Shown piece after piece: positions 29,201 to 44,100 of a stretch of DNA of 64,000 nucleotides (the first letter of the stretch is position 1; every line of letters begins with the position of its first letter). The DNA comes from Archivesica marissinica (taxonomy: Eukaryota > Mollusca > Bivalvia > Venerida > Vesicomyidae). Made by a program: the position numbers and the translations under genes. The stretch lies in the NCBI GenBank assembly GCA_014843695.1, contig CM026387.1, positions 78,175,287-78,239,286 of the forward strand, written 5' to 3'. Under the pieces are notes generated by a model, which saw only the letters and a program-made list of their open reading frames with translations, did not search any database and was not told the DNA's origin.

Positions 29201-32067
29201 TCAGTTATTTGTATAACTTCCTGTTGTCCGATCATCAAATTCAAAACAATAACAATACCTTTAATTTGATATAATTCCCACTAATATACCCCATTGAATA
29301 CAGATATTATAAAGTGTTCAGTGGAGTTCCGGGTTTTCCAAAAGTATAACTATCGGAATTCGTCAACCCCACAATTATTATTATAGTTGTTTTATTTATA
29401 ACACCATGTCGCCTGAAAAATAATGTCGATATATGAAGGTAAAGCCAATAACAATACCTTCAATATATGTCCCTCAGGGTTCCGTAAATTCCGCGTTTTC
29501 CACCGGCAAAAATGATCGGGGTTGCGGGGGAATAAACCTGCCCTTTAATTAACATGTATATTATACAAGATACCGTTATACTGATTGGGGACTGATTTGA
29601 TATTAGGACAGCATTTTGTCAACAAAACTTACAGACACAGACAGTGTAAAGAAAGCCTGATACTTCCTAGTACATGTAGCAATATATGGATATATAGTTA
29701 AACATTTACATTTGTTGTAATTATTAGGAAATCATAGACAACAGTATTACATCATTACAACGATAGAGATATAAATCATGCAAGTGACATATCCATGTTG
29801 ACACTGGACACTATATGGACATTACACTAGTATCAAAGACATTTTGAATTACAACACAATGATTTTCCATGGTCTATTCTAAGCTTAAATTTGATGCTAA
29901 TTAATTTCTGGGGGTGTAAAAATTGATAATGAGTATAATTAGTTTATATGTATCAGAAGGCCCCAACTGTTGTCTACAGCAGGAAATGGATAGATAGATG
30001 CATTGACGTTTTAAATGAATACACAACAAGTATTTTCTCTTTCCCACTCTTTGTGCAACAACTATTGGTGTAAATGCCGCTATTATATTAGTGCAAATAC
30101 AAATATTTTAAAGTTAAACGATTGCCAAGCAAGTTTTAACAACTTATATTAATCAACTTATATTAATCAATCTCGTTGACGCGGATGAAACCGGAGTACC
30201 CGGAGAAAACCCACCTCTTCGATCTGGTGACCACCATAAGCAAGTTTTAACAACTTATATTAATCATTCTCGTTGGCGCGGATGAAAGAGTATATGTGGT
30301 CATTCGTGTGGAAGGAAACCAGAGTACCCGGAGAAATCTCACCTTCAGACAACTTTAATGGACAAAACAAAAACTCAAAAACTCGTTAACATTTCAAAAC
30401 AAAAGATCTTCAAATGACAAGTTCAAAACAAAAGATATATTCTTGCTTACTATACACATACACATACTGTACACATAACATACTGTACACATACAAATAC
30501 TCTACACATACACATACTCTACACATATTGCATACATACATACATACATACTGTACACATACAGAACAGCATAGTGTCTTAATTCTGTTACAAATGGCCA
30601 CAACTCTGTAGGACTGTAATTGACTTACTTGATTTCTGTTCATATCTCCTATACAGATCCATCTCATGTATGGTGCTGGATCTCGGCATATTGCTTGGTA
30701 TATATCTATACCATAATACCTACAGAGGTATTTCACTAGGTACACCCTAAAATGATACCAGAAACACATGGTTAATACTCTATAACACATTCTGTAGGCA
30801 AGGACTGTAACATATAATGTGGTTTTATCTCCACCATTTTTAAATAATACACAGACGGATCTGTAGTCCAGTGGTAAAACGCTTGACTGGTATTCCAGGG
30901 ATCGCAGGTTCAATCCCCGTCTGACACTAATACAATTAACAGTCTTTCAGATGGGACTTTAAACCGAGGTCTTGTGTCAGTGATGTACACGGTGTACACC
31001 GTGCGCGTAAAAGAACAAGAGGAGACTCTGGAATGGGTATCTGTCTGTATCATTGCACTATCCTCCAAAAACCTAAAATGACTAATCTCTGCAGGAGGCG
31101 TCGCTCATATGGGCAACCGGTAGCGACGATAAATAAACGTAAAACACACACATTCAAATAATACATATAAGTTTAAACTTTGCGAAACAAGCTGCAACAA
31201 CTAATATTAATCATTCTCATTGGCGCGGATGACAGCGTATTTGTGGTCATTCATGAGTGAGGAAACCGGAGCGTGCTAACCACTGCACTAATCGGACAGC
31301 CTAATAATACATATGATAATAGTATTCTGTATTAAATAACAAAACTATGATGTTGGTGTTGTTTATATACATTATATGGCTATGTTAAACTAACCAATAC
31401 ATATGATCATTTGATAATTATCCAGCACACGTATCAACAAGTACGATGTAAGTACGACACAACCAGAAGCCCAATAGGAAAGGTAGGGTTTTAAATAACC
31501 ATACCTTGTCCATTTTACATTTGTTTCCTCGCACAGTATCGCAGCTGCCTCAATCATCTTCCTCACACTACGATCTATATGTCTGGTGTCTCCTTGATTA
31601 CTAACAATTTTCGCTATGTATTTGGCTACTGTCGCTAGGCCCATTCTTGCATTGGCTAGTGCGTACAGTTTCTCTACTGTCAACTCTTCTCCGTTTATGT
31701 TCTGTGTAGCCTGCTGTAAGGCCTGCGAGGTGTATTGTGTTTCGACGACATTTGCTCTAGTGGCTTCTTGTGTAAACATATCCTGTTCACAAACATATTT
31801 AAACAGTTGATAAATCGGTTTACCCAAAATCGTATGCTTAAGCATTAACAAAGCATAAAAATCAAAACTATCAACACACTGTGTCTGTCAAAGAAATAGT
31901 TTAGATTTTGTTCAAACTATTGGGAGAGGAAATAACTCATTGTAGACCGGATGCCAAACCTTTGATTTAAATTCAGCGACAATAAGCGCATGCTCACGGA
32001 AACCGCTCTATTACGCACGCGCGCGCGCGCACGCACGCACGCACCCACGCACGCACCCACCCACCCA

Positions 32068-32115
<48 letters not shown>

Positions 32116-35100
32116 CACACACACCAAGATGAAATATGTGGAAGTGTATGAGAGAATGGGTTGAGATGCTATGACCAATCACCGAAATCGCTTCTTCTGG
32201 AATTGGAAATATATTGCACAATCATGAAATAAGAGGTTTATGCTGGTCATGGATTGCTCACCACCAGTGTATTAGCAGTACACGATTGGGGAGCAGGGAA
32301 GATTGGCTGGTCAAGCATGCCCACGTAATTCCAATTAATTATTACTATTAATCTCGATGCCATCTACTAGTAAGTTTGATGCCAAGGTAAGATATTCATC
32401 ATCTATTAATCTCGAAGCCAATGTAACATTTTCATCTACTAGTCATCTCGATGACAATCTAAAACTTTAATTTACTTGTTTTCTTGATGCCAATATAAAG
32501 CTTTAATCGCTAATCGAGTCAAATTTAATATATCAACGGCGAACATTTGTGGCACATAGTTTTTAAATCCCTCTATAGCCGAAGATAGTAAATATTGTAC
32601 CTATATATCCCAGTTAACCTCCGAATGTGACATTGACCGCGAAGCTACGGATGTAGGTAGGTATTGTGAACGATACATCACCTATAGATGACATTGATCG
32701 TGAAGCTACGGACGTAGGTATGTATTGTGAACGATACATCACCTATATATGACATTGATCGTGAAGCTACGGATGTAGGTATTGTGAAAGATACATCACC
32801 TATAGATGGCATTGATCGCGAAGCTACGGATGTAGGTATTGTGAACGATATATCACCTATAGATGACATTGATTGTGAAGCTACGGATGTAGGTATTGTG
32901 AACGATATATCACATATAGATGACATTGATTGTGAAGCTACGGATGTAGGTATTGTGAACGATATATCACCTATAGATGACATTGATTGTGAAGCTACGG
33001 ATGTAGGTATTGTGAACGTTATATCACATATAGATGACATTGATTGTGAAGCTACGGACGTAGGTATTGTGAACGATACATCACCTAGAGATGACATTGA
33101 TTGTGAAGCTAGGGACGTAGGTATTGTGAACGATACATCACCTATATATGGCATTGATTGTGAAGCTACGGACGTAGGTATTGTGAACGATACATCACCT
33201 ATAGATGGCAAACATTTGTGATACATTGAAATCCATCCATAGCCGATGAAGTAACAGCCCCAGAAGGAAATATTGGCTCGGACATATCCAACATTGCATA
33301 TTAAGTGTCTATTCGTTTGTTCCATATAGCAACATATACGGAATTCATACACACATACAAGTTTTATAGCTACATACATCCTATACCTAGACAATTAGAC
33401 AGTAAATCTATTGTTCTCTTAGCCACGTATGTACCATGTTATCGGAAGAACGGACAGTGTGAACACTATATGCCCAGAAAAAGAAATTCTTGGTCATACA
33501 ATTTACCTCAATTGCATTTATGATATCGGTCATTTATTATGATATCGGATAGAACGATTTTGGCTAGTCTTTATGTTCTATACGACACTGCTATATGGTG
33601 GCCATTTTTGTTAATACATTGGAACAATTTTAGTAACATTTATCTGCTAGTAACCACAATGCTCGATGCGCAGTTTATAAAAATATTGGACAAGAGGTTT
33701 TAGTGGAGATATTGTTTGAAGAAATTGTGGATGGCCTGTACAGTGTGCACACCGGACAACTGGCCTATTCTAAACGATCAAGTCAGCTAATAGAACGAGC
33801 AAGTCTTAACACAACAACTAGTTTACTTGAGGGTACATGTTTAGTGATCAGGGAGTTGTCAGAGATAAAATATAATGGAACAGTTTTCTAAGTAGCAACA
33901 AAATCCCTCAATCTGCTGCAAGGTCATTGCAAATACACGAAGGAAGTGAGATGTACAATAGCCCCCAAGTGAGAACATGATATTGCATGTAGGGACAAGG
34001 GTTGCACTATAATCTGAAGTGTTATCAAGTGTTATCAAGTGTTAGCTTAACATTGTAGGTAGGAACAAGGGTTGTACTATAACCTCAAGTGTTAGCTTGA
34101 CATTGCAGACAGGGACAATGGTTGTACATGTACTATAATCTTAAGTGTTATCAAATGTTAGCTTGACATTGCAGGTAGGAACAAGGGTTGGACTATAGCA
34201 TCAAATGTTAACTTGACATTACAGGTAGGAACAAGGGTTGGACTATAATCTTAAGTGTTATCAAATGTTAGCTTGACATTGCAGGTAGGAACAATGGTTG
34301 GATTATAGCATCAAGTGTTAACTTGACATTGCAGGTAGGAACAAGGGTTGGACTATAGCATCGAATGTTAGCTTGACATTGCAGGTAGGAACAAGGGTTG
34401 GACTATAGCCTCAAGTGTTAACTTGACATTGCAGGTAGGAACAAGGGTTGGACTATAGTTTCAAGGTTTAACTTGACATTGCAAATAGGAACAAGGGTTG
34501 GAATATAGCCTCAGGTGGGAACTTTGTAGGTAGGGTCTGACAGACAGATGCAGTGTTTGATCTATATATGGAGAAGTGTCTGACAGACAGATGCAGTGTT
34601 GAACTATATATGGAGAAATGTCTGATATATGGATGGAGAGTTTGAACTATATATGGAGAAGTGTCTTACATATGGATGGAGAGTTTGAACTATATATGGA
34701 GAAGTGTCTGATATACAGATGGAGAGTTTGAACTATATATGGAGAAGTGTCTGACAGACAGATGTAGAGTTTGAACTATATATGGAGAGGTGTCTGATAT
34801 ACGGATGGAGAATTTGAACTATATATGGAGAAGTGTCTTACATACAGATGAAAAGTTTGAACTATATATGGAGAGGTGTCTTACATACCGATGGAGCATT
34901 TGAACTATATATGGAGAGGTGTCTTACATATGGATGGAGATTTTGAACTATATATGGAGAAGTGTCTTACATACGGATGGAGAGTTTGAACTATATATGG
35001 AGAAATGTCTTACATACGGATGGAGCATTTGAACTATATATGGAGAAGTGTCTTACATATGGATGGAGAGTTTGAACTATATATGGAGAAGTGACTTACA

Positions 35101-38100
35101 TACGAATGGAAAGTTTGAACTATATATGGAGAGGTGTCTTACATACGGATGGAGCATTTGAACTATATATGGAGAGGTGTCTATCATACGGATGGAGCAT
35201 TTGAACTATACATTGAGAAGTGCCTTATATATGGATGGAGAGTTTGAACTATATATGGAGAAGTGTCTTACATATGGATGGAGAGTTTGAACTATATATG
35301 GAGAAGTGACTTACATACGAATGGAAAGTTTGAACTATATATGGAGAGGTGTCTTACATACGGATGGAGCATTTGAACTATATATGGAGAGGTGTCTATC
35401 ATACGGATGGAGCATTTGAACTATACATTGAGAAGTGCCTTACATATGGATGGAGAGTTTGAACTATATATGGAGAAGTGTCTTACATACGGATGGAACG
35501 TTTGAACTATATATAGAGAGGTGTCTTACATACGGATGGAGCATTTGAACTATATATGGAGAGGTGTCTTACATACGGATGGAGCATTTGAACTATATAT
35601 GGAGAGGTGTCTTACATACGGATGGAGAATTTGAACTATATATGGAGAGGTGTCTTAAATAAAGATGGAGCATTTGAACTATATATGGAGAGGTGTCTTA
35701 CATACGGATGGAGCATTTGAACTATATATGGAGAGGTGTCTTACATACGGATGGAGCATTTGAACTATATATGGAGAGGTGTCTTACATAAGGATGGAGC
35801 ATTTGAAACTATGACTCATTAAGACGTGATACATACAAAGGAGGCATGGTCCTGTAGTTCTAGTATAATTGTGCTACCCAACGATATATCCAACATAGTG
35901 CATGTATTTTAGTTCAACCTATATTTATTTCTTTGAATAAACATAGTGTCAAGTATAATTAATATGTACATACACGTACATGTATGATTGAGGAGAAAGC
36001 AACCTGCTTGATGGTTACCTCTTTCATGTGACATGTCTTTTTACATTTTCACTTGCTTATACTTTTATAACTTTTGTGCACTAGCAGTATTTCGACACCG
36101 ATTTCATTAACTTGAAACAAATAAAAATTGTGTCAGACCGATGTATGATATATTCAGATATTCGAGAAATAATATCGGTTTGTTACCTGGACAATTATTT
36201 TAAATTGTTCTATTTCTACAATATTACCTGTCGATGTCATTAGTGGATGTTTACTCTGTCAGTGCAGAAAACTAGAGGTTTACTCTGTCAGTGCAGACAA
36301 TTAGAGGTTTACTCTGTCAGTGCAGAAAACTAGTTAAATAGATGCATTGACATTACTTGTTTATACTGTGCCATGTATGCACTAAAGGAGAGCGCACTGA
36401 CTGCAACAACTAACGTGTATGCTCTAATTTGTGTATGCTCTAATTGGTAAAAGACCATGATGATATTGGCATCAACTTTAATTGCGTTCTCATAATGACA
36501 CAAATATGGCACATTACGTTGATATGTGTTGAGTAGATTACCTCTAGACACTGTATAACAAGCAGACTTAGTTCCACATCATGTTGTTCCTTGTCAGTTG
36601 AATTTTCCCTTATAAATTCTTGTGCCTCACTCAGATATTGTCGCAGGTTATCCGTTACGTTCTGTTCACTGTAAATTGAAACATTTTACACACATGGTGT
36701 ACCATTACCTCACACAAGAAAATGTATCATGGGTAGAATTCAAACAGAAGTCCAGAACTGGTATTATTTGTGATTATTCTAACAAAAATGATCTATATGT
36801 GGTTAGCATGTTCAGACGAAATTAAAAGGCGATATATAACATATAAAAACAGAGACCTATCACAACAATAATTAGAAACATGAACAGATAAAAAATACCC
36901 CAACTAATATGCAGTTCTATGTCTGCTCCTGGTAAATTGTAAATGTACATAGAATATTGATACAATATTGTGTATGTTTTAGCATTGATGATTTAATCAT
37001 TGCAAACTGGCGGGTTTACAATAATTGTAAATTGGTTTAGTTGATTTTCTATGCTTAAATCTTTAGCAACCATTTTATTTAATAATATTTTATTGCAAAT
37101 CAGTAGCACATATGTCATACATATTAAGATACAATACATAGCATGAAACTACAAATGGTTTGGGCCACACGTTAGACAACAGCCCGCACAGCACAGCAAC
37201 ATGTTAAATTCACGTCATAAACTCTTCAGGTATGTAACATCGTGTTATTTTGCAAGTTCTTGTGCGGTTTTTCCAAACTCTGCTTGAAAAAAAGCAATCT
37301 AATTTAGATACATAATGTATTTATAAGTCACCTTGTTCTCATAAGAAGTTGCAGAAGGAAGGATCTAAACACAGGATTAGGATCTATCCCAGTGTCAAAT
37401 ATTGTCAGGTTTCTTGTGCGCTGACGTTGTCCTCGTGTAGTAAAGAAGATGTATCCCAGCAGTTTCTCTACAACTTCCTGTGATGGTGCCCTGTTTTCAG
37501 CAAAGCACAGCTGGGATACAACATCCATGAAGAATGTGTTACATCGCTTCTGATAGTCTTTCAATTTATCTATTGCATCTCTGGTAAAAAGTAAATTGCA
37601 ACATTATACCATGACAAATCATGTTGTACAAGTCCCACATATTTGATTTTGGTCTCTCTATAATAAAATAGTCATTGCCATTGACGTGCTAAAGTAATAA
37701 CTGTTTCCATTACAGAGCAATATTTCATGAGCAACATAGCTGGCTTTTGTTACCTCCCTTGGCAGATAACGTCGGATTTATACCAAATTGTAAATAGGTC
37801 CTTTTAGTTGGAATCCTTAGTTTTTACTGTTGTTACTTAACAATATGTTGTGGTAGGATACATGTCTCCGATTATTTGTTATTTTCTAGAAGGGTGTTCA
37901 AACTTGTGTAAAGACATTTCAAATCCCTATTGCGGTTCAATCCCCTATCTCAATAATGGCAATCATCTGTCCTGTGCACATGTCATAGGGGCAATTGTTT
38001 TTGGTTGCAAATCTGCTTCCTGAGAATATGAATTAAAACTTGAAACTTGGTTGCTATAGTCAAGTAATGTTGCAGAACCTTAAATTAGTATAAATATAGT

Positions 38101-41100
38101 ATAATAATGTAGAAAGTACGACTTTGCACTGTAAACCACTGGGCATATCAGGAATACTTAAATGTGAGTTGTGCAATACCTATGATATCACATCTGACTA
38201 CATGAACACATGATCTCATGCTATAACTACATAATAAACAATTATTTGATTAGCTGATGTATGGATTTTGTCTGACAGCTTATAATTAAATACGTTTTGG
38301 CTGTCTGATTAGCGCAGTGGTTAGCGCGCTCGTTTCTCACAAATGCAACCAGGGTTCGATCCTGGGACCGGGAGGTATGTGAGATGGTACGGTGGTCGCC
38401 ATATCGGACTGGTGGGTTTCCTCCGGGTACAGCGGTTTCCTCCCACATGAATGGCCACATTTACGCTTTCATCCGCGCCAACGAGAGTGATTAATATAAT
38501 TTGTTAGACCTTGCTTCGCAATCGTTGTAAAATAAATCAAGTTTAAGCTTGTGATTAAACATTTGAAGGGTCATTATAGTTTATCTTCAATGGTTTCTTA
38601 CATCTACAGAAACAAAAGAAGCAATAAAATGTTTTTTATTATTTATTAAGTGTTTGTACAATGATGCCAAAGAGAGATTTTAGAAAGTATATAATATGAT
38701 AAAACTAGCATGTGTTCATTCTATCAGAATATGGACCAGCAAACATACATATGCATGGTGTATGTACACCAATTATATGTTCCTTTCAGTGAGAGGGATA
38801 CCAACTACAATCCATAATGATTACCATTCAACTACATAATTATGTGTTGTAATGATAAAACTTTACTTATTAGCAGTTTGACGCTCTGGAGTCCAGTTGC
38901 TTGGAATCTTTTCACGACATTTGGCACACATGTTCTCTTTGAGGGCTTGCATTTCATCGTAGCACTGGTCACACAACACATGCTTGCAGGGCAACGTGAT
39001 TGGTGGACCCTCCAGCACAGACTCGCATCCATTGCACTTCACTTCAGCTCTAAATAATGGATACATTATATGATAGAACCAATAGCTTATAAGAACATAA
39101 TGTTAATATGAATAGAGTACACTACATACCAGTCTATGGTAGCAGTATTGGGGACATGTCTGATAGTCAGAGATATTATTAATATCACACTAATTGTCTG
39201 ACAGTTGCTACTAAAAGGCCGAAAATTGGGAACATAGTTCTTCCTCACATATAGCATATAGGTCAATGGTCCAATTGCAGTGTGTTACTTCATAGTAACG
39301 TTAAAACAAAAAGGAAACATAGGAAGGTTTTGGGAGGGATTTGTGAAACTTGGCAATTTAAATACATTTGAACCTCGTAACAGTGACAGCAGCCCCGTAA
39401 CAGTGACAGCAGCCAGCCCGTAACAGTGACAGCAGCCTGTAACCGTGACAGCAGCCCGTAACCGTGACAGATGTCCACCTTGAAGGGGGATATCATGTGC
39501 ATGGACATATTCAAATATGTTCTCTCACCCCATATACTCCTTCATGGCCTGCTTATTACAGCTCCTAAGGAATCTTTCCACTCCTATCAATGACTTCAGT
39601 TCCTTCAAATCTGTCTCCTCACCCAGTAACTGCAACATTACACATAACAATCAGAAATAATTGAAAGAGGAAACTCATACAACAAAACAGACCACTATAA
39701 CAGCGCATGTGAAACAATCATATGCTTGACATATTACGGTCTCAGATAATGTGTGAATATACTAGAGTGTTAGGAACCCAAACATGGTAGTATACTGAAC
39801 CATTAAAGCGACATTACATCGTAAAAAGCAAATACAATGCATTTGTTCACCTATAAATGCATTGCTAGTACAAAGTCTTCCGAATACATTCGAACACTAA
39901 CATTGAATCAATAATGAGTGATTTTGTGGAGTGAAAGTGGAATTTCATATAACGGTCATCCATGCTCCTGAAATGACGTTTGTTTGTCATCGGCGTCAAT
40001 ACCAAATGCGCGATAATGTCGTTTAGAGATAATTTAACTAAGAATGGTCTACAAATAAATAGGCACAAATGTGAGATATAACTGTAAATCTGTACAATAA
40101 ATCGTGCTATTCACGATACACGAGTAGTATTACGCATGGATGTTAACATTATTTTGTTATGTCAACAAACCGCGAATACGACGTTTGTTTATTAGTTAAA
40201 ATACTCAGTATTTGAGGCTAATATATGGGTAAATTATACAATATAATAGGAAATTATATTCTGTAGAAATTTGTGTTTTCAGTGATGTATTGTCGCTTTA
40301 ACTACATGTTAGTTTATACAACTAGTTTTAGCTCGATTGTGAAACAAGTTCTTACAACTTATATTAATCACTCATTAAGAGACCTCATTCCTGATGGAAT
40401 TCATCACCACGAAGGAGATAGAAGAGGCAATGTGGAATTTAAATGCCTTGCCTTAGACATCATACTGGCTCTTCATGCCAAGATTGGTAAAATACGTTAT
40501 GTTATTCGGGAGATAAAGCACAGGCAAGCTTTGTGTTATAAACATGTTAAAATAGCTGTTATTCTGGAAAAATCATCCAACCAGAACGGGGTTAAAATAT
40601 GCACAACTATACATCATACTGTTGCTTCCTGCCAGGTTTGGAGAAAATGCAGCAAGGGGTTATAGATATGAAGTGTGGACACGTTTTGTTTCATAAATAT
40701 GTTCAGAGTTTGGCGCAAAATAATAAACCGGAAACATGGCAATGGCAAAAACAGTATTTCTCTCCCATCCATATTGACAAGCTGTTAGTGCATACAATCC
40801 ACAGTGACAAACAATTAGTGCATACAATCCACAGTGACAAGCTGTTAGTACATAAAATCCACAGTGACATACTGTTAGTACATACAATCCACAGTGACAA
40901 GCTGTTAGTACATACAATCCACAGTGACATACTCTTAGTACATACAATCCACAGTGACAAGGTGCTAGTACATACAATCCACAGTGACAAGGTGTTAGTG
41001 CATACAATCCACAGTGACAAGCTGTTAGTACATACAATCCACAGTGACAAGCTGTTAGTACATACAATCCACAGTGACAAGCTGTTAGTGCATACAATCC

Positions 41101-44100
41101 ACAGTGACAAGCTGTTAGTGCATACAATCCACAGTGACAAGGTGCTAGTACATACAATCCACAGTGACAAGCTGTTAGTACATACAATCCACAGTGACAA
41201 GGTGCTAGTACATACAATCCACAGTGACAAGCTGTTAGTACATACAATCCACAGTGACATACTGTTAGTACATACAATCCACAGTGACAAGCTGTTAGTA
41301 CATACAATCCACAGTGACATACTGTTAGTACATACAATCCACAGTGACAAGGTGTTAGTACATACAATCCACAGTGACAAGGTGTTAGTACATACAATCC
41401 ACAGTGACATACTGTTAGTACATACAATCCACAGTGACATACTGTTAGTACATACAATCCACAGTGACATACTGTTAGTACATACAATCCACAGTGACAT
41501 ACTGTTAGTACATACAATCCACAGTGACATACTGTTAGTACATACAATCCACAGTGACAAGCTGTTAGTACATACAATCCACAGTGACATACTGTTAGTA
41601 CATACAATCCACAGTGACATACTGTTAGTACATACAATCCACAGTGACATACTGTTAGTACATACAATCCACAGTGACATACTGTTAGTACATACAATCC
41701 ACAGTGACATACTGTTAGTACATACAATCCACAGTGACAAACTGTTAGTACATACAATCCACAGTGACATACTGTTAGTACATACAATCCACAGTGACAA
41801 GCTGTTAGTACATACAATCCACAGTGACATACTGTTAGTACATACAATCCACAGTGACATACTGTTAGTACATACAATCCACAGTGACAAGCTGTTAGTA
41901 CATACAATCCACAGTGACATACTGTTAGTACATACAATCCACAGTGACAAGGTGTTAGTACTTACCATCCACAGTGACATACTGTTAGTACATACAATCC
42001 ACAGTGACACGCTGTTAGTACATACAATCCACAGTGACAAGGTGTTAGTACTTACCATCCACAGTGACATACAGTGTTTGATTGTTATTTTATCTTCTCT
42101 CTCAGAGGCACACACATGCTCAAGGAATAACTTTACAACAAGAACTCTACTCCATAATCCCCTGAAAAAACGGAATGGATAAAAAGGTTACTACCTATTA
42201 ATGTCTCCATCACCCATAATTACGTTGAAGTGCACGAATTTGTAGAAAGGGTTGATGGCTGGATAATACAAGCAGTGTGGAGGTTCGTTTTACTCAGATA
42301 GTTAGTTCCAAGCAATGTCAAAGAGCTTCGAATTACAAATACATGTACATATATTATAGACTGTCATCAGTTTAAATTAAATTAGACCAGATTACTTATT
42401 AATTACAACATTTTCATATTCAATTATCACAATCCAATTTTCATGCTCTGAGTGAATCTACACTAACTTTGCCCTTCGTACAGACTGGAAGCTATGAGCC
42501 CCATACAAATTGGAGTCTTCCCCATGTAGACTGATCACTTTCTCTACCACTGGTCTGTATCGGTGAACTCTGTTCAACCAATGGGAGCGCCCTCTTGAAT
42601 TGTCCAGGTCTGTTCCTTTTGGTGCTATGTTCTCTAGTAGTAGACACAATGCAGCAAATGTCTACAACAAAAAACATACTGAATTTGTAGATATGAATGC
42701 TATATTTTTAATTTCAACACCCTATAATCATCATTACTTGCAGCCTCCATAATTGAGCTTATATCTATTTGTCCTCGTTTGAGCTTAAAATCACACCACT
42801 ACCTTACTTCATATAGTGACTTCCAGGTGACCCCCGTCCAGACAGTATTCCATGCCCAGGTGGGAACCCAAGTAGAAACACCAACTTGCTGCCGGATGAA
42901 TCACTCCTAGTAATGAAATAATATGTCACCCCCAGTAGGATTCAATCAAAGTGATGAGCGTAATTAAGTAACAAGTGATGCTCATGCATTGGAGTTAGCC
43001 ATATGGACGAGCGTCGTTATGCATCCTGTAATGAGAAAGAGTCAATATTTTAAGTTAAAAACAGTTTTCAATCACTATTTTTGTTTAACTGTCAGCTCCG
43101 CTGGAGCCGTTACGAGTGTGCCCTTAGGCAAGGCATTTCAATTCCACGTTGTCTCTTCTCTCTCCCTCGTGGCGATGGATTCCATCAGGAATGAAGTCTC
43201 AAGAGTTATCAATATATGTTGTAAGAATTTGTTTCGCAATCGAGCTAAAATAAGGATTCCATCAGGAATGAGGTCTCGAGAGTTATTAATATATGTTGTA
43301 AGAATTTGTTTCGCAATCGAGATCAAATAAATGTGTATAAACTAACTGTCACCGATTTATGTTATCATGTTCACCCCATCCGACTGCCTCAATTAAGTAA
43401 TTTCACGAAGGTGATTTTTACCTTTACAACACACATCCAGATATGGAAGCCCGTAAATGTCCCATATTTTCCCATACATTATTTCGCTGTGTGTCCTACC
43501 AGATGTTAAGAGATTCAACATACTTAAATGGTGAAACATTATAGAAAACTTACTTCAATGTTTATATCGAAGATTTGTATACAGTCAAACCTGTGTTAGT
43601 GGTCACCTCCATTAAGCAGCCAACCTGTATTAAGCAGCCAGTTTCCAGATTCCCAATCGGTTGTTTTATTATATATTTGACCTCTATTATGCAACAACCT
43701 GCACTAAGCAGCCACTTTCTCTGACTCCCTTGGCTGGCTGCTTAAGACAGGTTTGACTGTAATTTATTGTGCAATTCAATTATGCACAGTGTATAAGATT
43801 TGCGAGGCACGAGAAAGATATGTATATTAAGCTTTATAAAATCACTAGGTTATCCAATATAAAACACTGCATTAAAACCTAATTAAACATATATATTACA
43901 CTAACAGAGTACATTACATTCAATATCGCAATTGTGGTTGTCATGTTTTATCTCACTCAGCCCAGAATAGACCAGTGTGTGTTTATGTCGGACAATGGTG
44001 CACTTTCATTGATTGCAGTTTCCAGTATACAACTTGGGTAGAAATCTAGTCATTCATACACAACAACGAAGCTTTCTTACTTTAAACACCAGATTTATGA

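Noticed and set aside
31917..32221. Short ORFs of VRAC and CVRA repeats
   Set aside because: Artefacts of the CGCA tract.
33305..33891. Two plus-strand ORFs of 62-72 codons
   Set aside because: No recognisable domain, no promoter or splice evidence, and the length is expected by chance.
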